The notes beneath the pieces were generated by a model. It made no database searches. It saw only the letters and a program-made list of their open reading frames with translations, and was not told the origin of the DNA. Below, one piece after another: positions 1-5,406 of a stretch of 5,580 bases of DNA; the stretch's first letter is position 1, and each line of letters begins with the position of its first letter. The DNA comes from DATGKD01 sp035294855 (GTDB lineage Bacteria > Actinomycetota > Acidimicrobiia > Acidimicrobiales > UBA8190), in contig DATGKD010000079.1 in NCBI GenBank assembly GCA_035294855.1, positions 1 through 5,580 on the forward strand, read 5' to 3'. The translations under genes were made by a program, and so were the position numbers.

Positions 1-375
1 ATCGACCTCCTCGACCTGGCGCCCGTCGCGGGTCGTTTCGCCGGTGAGTTGCCGACCGGGCAGGGACGGATGGTCGAGCTGGGGCGGGCGCTGTGCACCG
101 ATCCGCGCGTGCTGCTGTTGGACGAGCCGAGCTCCGGCCTCGATGTCCACGAGACGGCTCGCTTCAGCCAGGTGTTGCGTGACACCGTGGGCTCGCACGG
201 CAACGGCGAGCCCGCCATCCTGCTCGTCGAGCACGACATGGCGCTCGTGATGGACGTGTGCGACGTCATCACCGTGCTCGACTTCGGGAAGCGCATCGCG
301 TGCGGGCCCCCCGCCGAGATCCGCGGCGACGCCACCGTGCGCGCCGCCTACCTCGGAGAGACCGATGTCGCCTGA
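1..375 (+). CDS. livG: LivG-type branched-chain amino acid/amide ABC transporter ATPase, 3' part only
   Basis: This is the C-terminal 124 residues of an ABC ATPase; the frame is open from base 1, so the start and Walker A lie upstream. Visible in order are a divergent signature motif (LPTGQ, residues 17-21 of the fragment), Walker B with the catalytic Glu (VLLLDE, 37-42), the D-loop (SSGLD) and a canonical H-loop (LLVEHD, His78). The fragment ends in AAYLGE, the typical tail of LivG/LivF-family ATPases. LivG pairs with LivF on the cytoplasmic face of a HAAT-family importer, whose substrates include branched-chain amino acids, amides, urea and small organic acids. The signature motif lacks the Ser and first Gly of LSGGQ; LPxG variants are common in LivG. 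It overlaps the next ATPase gene by 11 bases, so the two are translationally coupled. Family assignment is firm; substrate cannot be read from an ATPase. Confidence 0.9.
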   Translation: MDLLDLAPVAGRFAGELPTGQGRMVELGRALCTDPRVLLLDEPSSGLDVHETARFSQVLRDTVGSHGNGEPAILLVEHDMALVMDVCDVITVLDFGKRIACGPPAEIRGDATVRAAYLGETDVA

Positions 376-1129
376 CGGCAGCGCCGTCCTGGACGCCCCG
401 GCGGGCGGCGCCGCCGGGACGGCGGGACGCGCCCCGGTGCTCGAGCTCGACGACCTCTGGGTCTCCTACGGCGGGATGCGGGCGCTGTCCGGCGTGTCGC
501 TCGTGGTGCCCGAGGGGTGTGTCGTCGCCCTCCTCGGCCCGAACGGCGCCGGGAAGAGCACGACGTTGCGGGCGGTGTCGGGGCTCGTGCGGCCCGAGCG
601 GGGACGGATCCTCGTGGACGGCACGCGTGTGGACCGTCGGCCCCCGCATGTGAGCGCCCGGCTCGGCATCGTCCATGTGCCGGAGGGCCGAGGCATCTTC
701 CCGAGCCTCTCGGTGCGCGAGAACCTCGAGATGTGCCGGCACGCGGTGGGCACCGACGTGGATCCGGTGGCCGGCGGCGCGCAGCTGTTCCCCGCACTCG
801 AGAACCGCCTCTCCCAGCTGGCCGGCACGCTGTCGGGCGGAGAGCAGCAGATGCTGTCTCTCGCCCGCGCCCTTCTGTCGCAACCGAGACTGCTCATGGT
901 GGACGAGATCTCGATGGGGCTCGCGCCGCTCATCGTCGCCGAGCTGTTCGACCGCCTGCGCGAACGCGCCGCGGCCGGGACCAGCCTGCTGCTCGTCGAG
1001 CAGTACGTCGATGCCGCGCTCGATCTCGCCGACTTCGTGTACGTCCTCGACAAGGGACGGGTGGTGGACGTCGGGGAGCCGGCCGACGTCCGCCGCGGCG
1101 AATTGCTCTCGGCCTACCTGGGCGGGTGA
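365..1129 (+). CDS. livF: LivF-type branched-chain amino acid/amide ABC transporter ATPase
   Basis: This is a complete 254-residue ABC ATPase, close to the usual 235-250 of LivF plus an Ala/Gly-rich N-terminal tail of about 22 residues. Motifs in order are Walker A (GPNGAGKST, 58-66), the LivF-typical VPEGRGIFP at 105-113 in the Q-loop region (Glu where other ATPases have Gln), signature LSGGE (156-160), Walker B (LLMVDE, 176-181), the LivF-typical SMGLAP (183-188) and VEQ (211-213), where Gln replaces the switch His. These separate it from LivG. It ends in SAYLGG. One oddity is Ile182 after the catalytic Glu, where LivF nearly always has Pro (DEPSMGLAP). It would energise uptake together with the upstream LivG and permeases outside the window. 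ATG at 365 overlaps the livG stop. An internal start would shorten the tail without touching the fold. Confidence 0.93.
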   Translation: MSPDGSAVLDAPAGGAAGTAGRAPVLELDDLWVSYGGMRALSGVSLVVPEGCVVALLGPNGAGKSTTLRAVSGLVRPERGRILVDGTRVDRRPPHVSARLGIVHVPEGRGIFPSLSVRENLEMCRHAVGTDVDPVAGGAQLFPALENRLSQLAGTLSGGEQQMLSLARALLSQPRLLMVDEISMGLAPLIVAELFDRLRERAAAGTSLLLVEQYVDAALDLADFVYVLDKGRVVDVGEPADVRRGELLSAYLGG

Positions 1130-1211
1130 TGTCCTCATGCGAGCACGACGATTGCGCAAGCCGTCATGGCGCCACCGGCGCGCCGCGCACCCGACGAACG
1201 CTTCGGCGCGC

Positions 1212-1218
1212 GAGGAGG
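1212..1218 (+). promoter_or_regulatory. Strong ribosome binding site for the exported protein
   Basis: GAGGAGG lies 8 bases before ATG 1227, an almost perfect match to the 16S anti-Shine-Dalgarno sequence. It decides the start. An in-frame ATG at 1137 would add 30 Arg-rich residues in front of the signal peptide and has no comparable site. The rest of the 97-base gap after livF (1130-1226) shows no convincing promoter or terminator, so transcription probably continues from the transporter genes. Confidence 0.8.
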
Positions 1219-1226
1219 TTGTCCCG

Positions 1227-2777
1227 ATGACCCACGGCCGCGGCGCCCTGCGCCGCCTTCCCGCACGGGTACTGGCCGCGTGCCTGGTGGCGTCGGGCGC
1301 GGCCCTGGCGCTCACCCCGGCGGCGCACGCCGACAGCGGTGGCGCCTCGTCCAGCTCCCTGGCCGGGTACACCGCCAACCTCCAGTCCCTGGGCGCCCAG
1401 GTGGCCTTCAACATCCCCGGGCTCATCCCGCTGCCCAACGCCAACCTGCTCGAGGAGGACCTGACCTTCGCGCGCACGACCATCAGCAACGGCCCGGTGG
1501 TGAACGCCCTGGGTGCCCCCTACTACCCGGGCGACATCCTGGCCAACTTCGGAAGCCTGCTGTCGGAGTTCGCGCCGCCGAGCGCACCGAGCTTCCCGAA
1601 CGACCCGCTGTTGGCGGAGGCCGAGTACCCGACCGCGCCCGGGCACGGCCAGGACGAGTCGTTCGGCGGGACGCCCCCGCCGGGTGTGCCCATCGCTCCC
1701 AACGTCTTCAGCGCCACCGCGCATGCCGCGCCGGACGGCTCCGCGGTGACGGCCACGCTCACGGACCTGTCGATGTCCGCCCCCTCGAGCACGTCGTCGT
1801 CGCTCGCCCAGCTCGGCCCGGTGGCGTCGGCCCCGGGATCGGTGGGCGCGGTGCTCGGCGGCGTGGCGGCTGCCGCCAGTGGCTCGAGCGGAACGGGGGG
1901 AGCGGTCGACGTGGCCTCGGTGCAGTCCACCAACGCCACCACCATCGGGGCGTCCACGGTGACGGGCACCGCCACCACGGTGCTGAAGGGCATCGACATC
2001 GCGGGTGTGCTCACCATCAGCCAGCTGAACGGCGCCGCGTCGTCCACCTCGGACGGCAACCAGGGCACGCCCACGTCGAGCTTGCACCTCTCCGACGTCA
2101 GCGTGGAAGGTCAGCCGGCGTACATCGACCAGCAGGGTGTGCACGTCACGGGCCAGAGCACGAGCAGCACCGGCGTCACGCCCCAGCAGGCGCAGACCGC
2201 GCTGAACAACACGTTCTCCCAGGACGGGATCTCGGTCCACCTGCTCGAGCCCAGCCAGAGCACCAACGGCGCCGAGGGCATCGCCAACGCGGGCGGCCTC
2301 GTCGTCACCATGACCCACCAGTTCTCGGTGCCGTTCATCCCGGGTGAGCCGACGATCCCGGTGCCGGGGCTGGGCAACACCAGCCTCCCGGCCGGCACCT
2401 ACTCCGCCACGACCTCGATGACGCTCGGCAGCGCCTCGACCGACCTCCAGGCGACCACGATCCCGTCGCTGGGCGACAGCGGCTCGTCGGGTCTCGCCGG
2501 GGGCGGCGGCGTGAGCCTCGGGTTGTCCCCGACCGACAATTCCCTGGGCGGGACCAACGGCCTCGGCGCCGAGACCATCGGCGGGACTCCCGGCACTCCC
2601 GGGACCCCCGGCAGCGGCGTCCCCTCGGCGGTTGCGGCCGGGGTGGTCCACCGCCTGCCGCTCGGAATCCCCGTCCCGGTGGCGTTCCTGCTCGTCGGGC
2701 TGATCCTCTGTGTCCTCGTCACGTACCCCATGCTGCTCACGGTCCGGTGGCAGTTCCTCTCTGGAAGGAGAAGATGA
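1227..2777 (+). CDS. Exported Ser/Thr/Gly/Ala-rich surface protein with signal peptide and C-terminal membrane anchor
   Basis: I do not recognise the family of this 516-residue protein. The N-terminus is a Sec-type signal peptide: a basic n-region with four Arg in the first 14 residues, a hydrophobic core at about 15-30, and a PAAHA site predicting cleavage after Ala35. The mature part is low in charge, rich in Ser, Thr, Gly, Ala and Pro, and has no cysteine. Residues about 155-415 alternate in short Thr/Ser/Val segments that look like beta-rich extracellular domains. A Gly/Pro linker with TPG repeats (454-462) follows, then one membrane helix at about 484-505 and a short Arg-rich tail ending in RRR, giving a C-in anchor with the body outside. 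There is no LPxTG, so it is not a sortase substrate. It is translationally coupled to the next membrane protein and sits behind transporter ATPases. A role as surface receptor, adhesin or uptake accessory is a guess. Confidence 0.85.
   Translation: MTHGRGALRRLPARVLAACLVASGAALALTPAAHADSGGASSSSLAGYTANLQSLGAQVAFNIPGLIPLPNANLLEEDLTFARTTISNGPVVNALGAPYYPGDILANFGSLLSEFAPPSAPSFPNDPLLAEAEYPTAPGHGQDESFGGTPPPGVPIAPNVFSATAHAAPDGSAVTATLTDLSMSAPSSTSSSLAQLGPVASAPGSVGAVLGGVAAAASGSSGTGGAVDVASVQSTNATTIGASTVTGTATTVLKGIDIAGVLTISQLNGAASSTSDGNQGTPTSSLHLSDVSVEGQPAYIDQQGVHVTGQSTSSTGVTPQQAQTALNNTFSQDGISVHLLEPSQSTNGAEGIANAGGLVVTMTHQFSVPFIPGEPTIPVPGLGNTSLPAGTYSATTSMTLGSASTDLQATTIPSLGDSGSSGLAGGGGVSLGLSPTDNSLGGTNGLGAETIGGTPGTPGTPGSGVPSAVAAGVVHRLPLGIPVPVAFLLVGLILCVLVTYPMLLTVRWQFLSGRRR
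2763..2770 (+). promoter_or_regulatory. Ribosome binding site within the 3' end of the exported protein gene
   Basis: GGAAGGAG lies inside the last codons of the upstream gene. Two consecutive ATG codons follow, at 2774 and 2777. The spacing is 3 bases to the first and 6 to the second, so the second is favoured. It shares its A with the upstream TGA stop (TGATG), the arrangement expected for termination-reinitiation coupling. Confidence 0.7.
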
Positions 2778-3727
2778 TGGCGGAGCCCGCCACCACGCGC
2801 GCCTCGGGACCCGGTGGCGCCTCCATGTCGGGGACCATCGACCCGCCCACGGCGACCGTGCACCGGGGCGCGTCGGCGACGCTCCAGGACGCGCCCCCGT
2901 CAGCGACCCGGCGCACCGACGACGGGGACACCCCCGGCGCGCGCCCCCACGCTCCGGCAACGCACCGACGCGCGCAGGTGCGCGGACGGACCCTCCCGGG
3001 GCTGATCGCCGGACTCCGCCTCGCCCTGCCTGGACGGCGCGGCCCGGGCTCCCCCGACGGCGGGGGTCGGGGCCGGCGCCGGTTCCCGCTGCGCCCCGGG
3101 AACGGCGGCGACGGTCAGGTCGATCTGCGCAACACGTGGCAGGTGGTGGCGGGGTCCCTGCTCGTCCCGCTCGGCGTGGTCTTCATCCTCATGTCGTGGT
3201 ACGGCGCGGCCCATACGCCGTACGTGCAGCAGCAGATCCCCTACCTGGTGAGCGGCTCCTTCGCGGGGGTGGGGTGCATGGTGCTCGGCGGCCTCTTGTA
3301 CTGGGCGCACTGGCTGTACCGGATCTACGACCAGGCCGACCTCCATCACCAGGAGGAGATCGACGTGCTGCGGCAGACGCTGCGCGCCATCGTCGACCGG
3401 CTCGACGACGCCGATGATCGTTCCGATGCCCCCGCGGTGGCGGGCAACGGGCAGCGGGCGCACGGCGCACACCTCGGCGCCCACACCAGGGCCACCAGTG
3501 CCGACGCGGGCAGCGACGTGTCCGCGGAGCGGTTCGTCGCCACCGAGGGCGGCACGTACTTCCACGTGCCGGGGTGCCCCGTCGTCGCGCACCACGGCGA
3601 AGGCATGCGGCCGGTGACGCCGTCCGAACGGAGCGAACTCGAGCCGTGCCGGATCTGCCGCCCCACCGAGGTCGCGGTCGGGCAGGGCTCGGAGACGACG
3701 GGACCGGGAGGCGGCAACGGCCGCTGA
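2777..3727 (+). CDS. Two-helix membrane protein with disordered basic N-terminus and C-terminal Ada-like His/Cys motif
   Basis: This 316-residue protein is unrecognised as a whole. Residues 1-115 are Pro/Gly/Arg-rich and probably disordered, with a basic stretch at 64-106. Two membrane helices follow at about 122-144 and 156-181, joined by a short loop. A charged, Leu-spaced segment at about 186-212 may be a short coiled coil. After a flexible stretch, residues 260-294 read TYFHVPGCP...PCRIC: His263-X3-Cys267, then Cys291-X2-Cys294. This FHxxxC(n)PCxxC pattern resembles the zinc-binding module of Ada and small domains fused to some nucleases. The basic N-terminus predicts N-in/C-in topology, so the motif would be cytoplasmic. 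The start overlaps the stop of the exported protein gene; ATG 2774 would add one Met. The two proteins may work together, one outside and one reporting or anchoring inside. Membrane topology is well supported, metal binding is inferred, and function is unknown. Confidence 0.85.
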   Translation: MAEPATTRASGPGGASMSGTIDPPTATVHRGASATLQDAPPSATRRTDDGDTPGARPHAPATHRRAQVRGRTLPGLIAGLRLALPGRRGPGSPDGGGRGRRRFPLRPGNGGDGQVDLRNTWQVVAGSLLVPLGVVFILMSWYGAAHTPYVQQQIPYLVSGSFAGVGCMVLGGLLYWAHWLYRIYDQADLHHQEEIDVLRQTLRAIVDRLDDADDRSDAPAVAGNGQRAHGAHLGAHTRATSADAGSDVSAERFVATEGGTYFHVPGCPVVAHHGEGMRPVTPSERSELEPCRICRPTEVAVGQGSETTGPGGGNGR

Positions 3728-3817
3728 GAGTTCAGGCCTCGCGAATTGGTGTCGATACGACCCAGGACGTGGCCCAGGGTCCTCGGGGCGACCACCGGGC
3801 GTCCCGGTCGGCCCATG

Positions 3818-3833
3818 CTGACACCGGTGTCAG
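3818..3833 (+). promoter_or_regulatory. Operator-like perfect palindrome 1 (CTGACACCGGTGTCAG)
   Basis: This is a perfect 16-base palindrome with no spacer, containing half-sites TGACAC and GTGTCA. It lies in the 251-base space before the P450 gene, one base upstream of a second palindrome with the same half-sites. Size and symmetry fit a dimeric repressor of the TetR type, which often controls actinobacterial P450 and lipid genes; that family assignment is inference. No regulator gene is in the window. Confidence 0.65.
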
Positions 3834-3834
3834 A

Positions 3835-3852
3835 CCTGACACTTGTGTCAGG
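3835..3852 (+). promoter_or_regulatory. Operator-like palindrome 2 (CCTGACACTTGTGTCAGG), overlapping the promoter
   Basis: Two perfect 8-base arms (CCTGACAC and GTGTCAGG) flank a TT centre. The half-sites are those of the neighbouring palindrome, and the two centres are 18 bases apart. It overlaps the proposed -35 hexamer, so a bound protein would block RNA polymerase. Two adjacent sites suggest cooperative binding of two dimers. An autoregulating or ligand-released repressor is the simplest reading. Confidence 0.68.
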
Positions 3853-3865
3853 AAACAGGTAACCT
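3836..3865 (+). promoter_or_regulatory. Putative sigma70-type promoter of the P450-ferredoxin operon
   Basis: CTGACA at 3836-3841 matches the -35 consensus TTGACA at five of six positions, and TAACCT at 3860-3865 matches the TAnnnT pattern of actinobacterial -10 elements. The spacing is 18 bases, and the start would fall near 3872. The -35 lies within palindrome 2. This is a motif match only, and short matches occur by chance, but the coincidence with the palindrome supports it. Confidence 0.45.
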
Positions 3866-3878
3866 ACTTCCGTCGACA

Positions 3879-3903
3879 TCGGACCTGGTCGAAGCGGGTC
3901 CGA
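3879..3903 (+). other. Leader stem-loop 1
   Basis: A perfect 7-base stem (TCGGACC at 3879-3885 with GGTCCGA at 3897-3903) encloses an 11-base loop. It lies just downstream of the proposed transcription start, in the untranslated leader of the P450 gene. It could affect transcript stability or be chance structure in GC-rich sequence. No known riboswitch class is recognisable. Confidence 0.35.
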
Positions 3904-3926
3904 GCCGTCACAGGGCGTAGGACCGA

Positions 3927-3961
3927 CGGGGGACTGCCGGGCGCGTCGCTCGAGTCCCCCG
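3927..3961 (+). other. Leader stem-loop 2, next to the P450 ribosome binding site
   Basis: A perfect 9-base stem (CGGGGGACT at 3927-3935 with AGTCCCCCG at 3953-3961) encloses a 17-base loop. It ends 7 bases before the Shine-Dalgarno sequence GGGAGG (3969-3974) of the P450 gene. No T-run follows, so it is not a classical terminator. It may protect the 5' end or tune translation initiation. The stem is visible; the role is inferred. Confidence 0.45.
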
Positions 3962-3978
3962 ACGTGAAGGGAGGGCGG

Positions 3979-5163
3979 ATGCCCGCCGACGAACAAGTTG
4001 CGGACCCGTCTGCAGCGATGGTGGCCGACCTGGCCTCCTCCGACGACCCCCGTGCCATCGCCCGCACCTTGCGCGAGCAGCCCGTCCACCGCATCGGTGA
4101 GATGTTCACGCTGGTCACCCAGCGCGAGCACGTCGAAGAGGCGCTCCGGAAATCGGGGATGTTCTGCTGGAGCGAGGTTCCCATGGACCTCGGCAACACC
4201 CGGCCCCTCATCCCGTTGCAGATCGACCCCCCCCAGCACGTCAAGTACCGGCGCATCCTCGACCCTCTGTTCGCTCCGAAGAAGATGGCGCTTCTCGAGA
4301 ACGAGGTCGTCACGCTGGTGAAGGAATTGATGGACGGCTTCGCGGCGCGCGGTTCGTGCGACTTCCACGAGGAGTTCGCCGTGCCGCTCCCCTGCACGGT
4401 CTTCCTCCGGATGATGGGCCTGTCGTTCGACGACCTCGAGTTCTTCCTCGGCCTGAAGGACAACATCATCCGGCCACCGGGCGTCACCATGGAGGAGCAG
4501 GCGCCGTACCGCCAGGAGGCGGGGCAGGCGGTCTACGCATACTTCGAGACCGAGCTGGCCAAGCGGCGCAAGGCGCCGACCGACGACATGCTGGCCCAGA
4601 TCATCGCGGGCGAGGTCGACGGCGTGAGGCTCACCGACGACGAGGTTCTCGACATCTGTTACCTGTTCATCATCGCCGGCCTCGACACGGTGACCGACTC
4701 GTTGGACTGCTTCTTCGCCTACCTGGCACAGGAGCCCGAGCAGCGGGCCCTCATCGCCGGCGACGAATCGGTGATCCCCTCGGCGGTGGAGGAGCTGCTG
4801 CGGTGGGAGAGCCCGGTGCCGGCGGTGCCCCGAGTGGCGACCGAGGACGTCGAGTTCGGCGGGTGTCCCGTGCGCAAGGGCGAACAGGTGATGCTGCTGC
4901 TCGGTTCGGCCAACACCGACGACGCCAACCATCCGGGCGTGGACGAAGTGGACCTGCGCCGCAACCCGAACCCGCACCTGGCGTTCGGCGGCGGCGTGCA
5001 CCGCTGCCTGGGATCGCACCTCGCCCGCCTCGAGCTGCGGGTCGCGCTGCGTGAATTCCACCGCCGGATCCCCGACTACTGGGTCAAGGCCGGCACCGTG
5101 CTCCAGTACACGCCCGGACTCCGGTCGCTCACCACCCTGCCGCTCGAGTTCCCGCCCAGCTGA
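3979..5163 (+). CDS. Cytochrome P450 monooxygenase (soluble bacterial type)
   Basis: This is a 394-residue P450, at the short end of the usual 390-430 for soluble bacterial enzymes, with no N-terminal anchor. It would insert one oxygen atom from O2 into an organic substrate, using two electrons from a ferredoxin. Seen in order are the C-helix region with HVKYRR (87-92), the I-helix AGLDTVT (233-239), whose Asp236-Thr237 pair matches the acid-alcohol pair of P450cam (GGLDTVV), ExxR (Glu272/Arg275), and the heme loop FGGGVHRCLG (336-345) with Cys343 as the axial thiolate ligand. All key residues are present. ATG 3979 follows GGGAGG by 4 bases; an in-frame GTG at 3964 is less likely. The paired ferredoxin gene follows after six bases. 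Tandem palindromes upstream point to ligand-controlled repression. The CYP family number and substrate cannot be read by eye; a lipid, terpenoid or steroid is possible. Confidence 0.96.
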   Translation: MPADEQVADPSAAMVADLASSDDPRAIARTLREQPVHRIGEMFTLVTQREHVEEALRKSGMFCWSEVPMDLGNTRPLIPLQIDPPQHVKYRRILDPLFAPKKMALLENEVVTLVKELMDGFAARGSCDFHEEFAVPLPCTVFLRMMGLSFDDLEFFLGLKDNIIRPPGVTMEEQAPYRQEAGQAVYAYFETELAKRRKAPTDDMLAQIIAGEVDGVRLTDDEVLDICYLFIIAGLDTVTDSLDCFFAYLAQEPEQRALIAGDESVIPSAVEELLRWESPVPAVPRVATEDVEFGGCPVRKGEQVMLLLGSANTDDANHPGVDEVDLRRNPNPHLAFGGGVHRCLGSHLARLELRVALREFHRRIPDYWVKAGTVLQYTPGLRSLTTLPLEFPPS

Positions 5164-5169
5164 CGCGCC

Positions 5170-5358
5170 GTGCGCCTCCTCCTGGACGCGGAGCGGTGCC
5201 AGGGCCACGGACGCTGCTACATGCTGGCCCCGGACCTGTTCGACGCCGACGAGGTGGGCCACTGCGTGCTGCTCGTGGACGAGGTCCCCGCCGCCCTGGA
5301 GGCGGAGGCCAGGAACGGCGTCGACAACTGCCCCGAGCAGGCGCTGTCCCTCGGGTAG
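5170..5358 (+). CDS. [3Fe-4S] ferredoxin, P450 redox partner
   Basis: This small acidic protein of 62 residues has the normal size for actinobacterial P450-associated ferredoxins. The cluster motif is Cys10-X2-His13-X2-Cys16 with Cys54-Pro55 near the C-terminus. Three cysteines bind the [3Fe-4S] cluster, while His13 sits where a fourth Cys would hold a [4Fe-4S] cluster. Cys32 is extra and probably not a ligand. It would pass single electrons from a reductase, not present here, to the P450 heme. The start is GTG 5170; the next in-frame ATG (5221) would remove two ligands. No Shine-Dalgarno sequence precedes the GTG, so translation probably depends on ribosomes finishing the P450. The gene is in the same frame as the P450, separated by one TGA and two codons. 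Confidence 0.93.
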   Translation: MRLLLDAERCQGHGRCYMLAPDLFDADEVGHCVLLVDEVPAALEAEARNGVDNCPEQALSLG

Positions 5359-5368
5359 TCCGAGCGGC

Positions 5369-5398
5369 CCTCGATTCGAGGAGCGTCCTCGGGGACGC
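5369..5398. terminator. Possible bidirectional terminator: two small adjacent hairpins
   Basis: In the 48-base space between convergent genes, CCTCG-ATT-CGAGG (5369-5381) gives a 5-base stem and GCGTCC-TCGG-GGACGC (5383-5398) a 6-base stem with a four-base loop. Neither is followed by a T-run on either strand, so intrinsic termination is not certain. The location between two converging stops is the main argument. Confidence 0.35.
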
Positions 5399-5406
5399 CG
5401 GTGCGC

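Noticed and set aside
675..1226. Much earlier in-frame start for the exported protein (675 or 1137)
   Set aside because: Starting at 675 would run through livF in the wrong frame. Starting at 1137 would bury the signal peptide behind 30 basic residues. GAGGAGG at 1212 fixes ATG 1227.
1272..1283. Lipobox-like LAAC at residues 16-19 of the exported protein
   Set aside because: Only one hydrophobic residue separates the last Arg from the box, too short an h-region for a lipoprotein signal. PAAHA further on is a good signal peptidase I site.
2580..2615. Short repeated bases encoding TPG units
   Set aside because: Only three units, readily explained as a Gly/Pro linker before the membrane anchor; not a genomic repeat or CRISPR.
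2655..2777. Sortase-type cell-wall anchor at the C-terminus of the exported protein
   Set aside because: A membrane helix and basic tail are present, but there is no LPxTG-like motif; RLPLGIP lacks the Thr-Gly.
1164..2960. Long open frame on the - strand (598 codons) opposite the exported protein gene
   Set aside because: Its Arg/Gly/Ala-rich translation shows no domain. The + strand frame has a signal peptide, a membrane anchor, a strong ribosome binding site and G/C third positions. Long antisense frames are usual in such GC-rich DNA.
3764..3783. AGGAC...GTCCT hairpin after the two-helix membrane protein gene, as terminator
   Set aside because: The stem is only five base pairs with a ten-base loop and no T-run; expected by chance in this composition.
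3346..5262. Long open frame on the - strand (638 codons) opposite the P450
   Set aside because: It covers a P450 with every signature motif on the + strand and crosses the control region. Its translation looks like shadow sequence.
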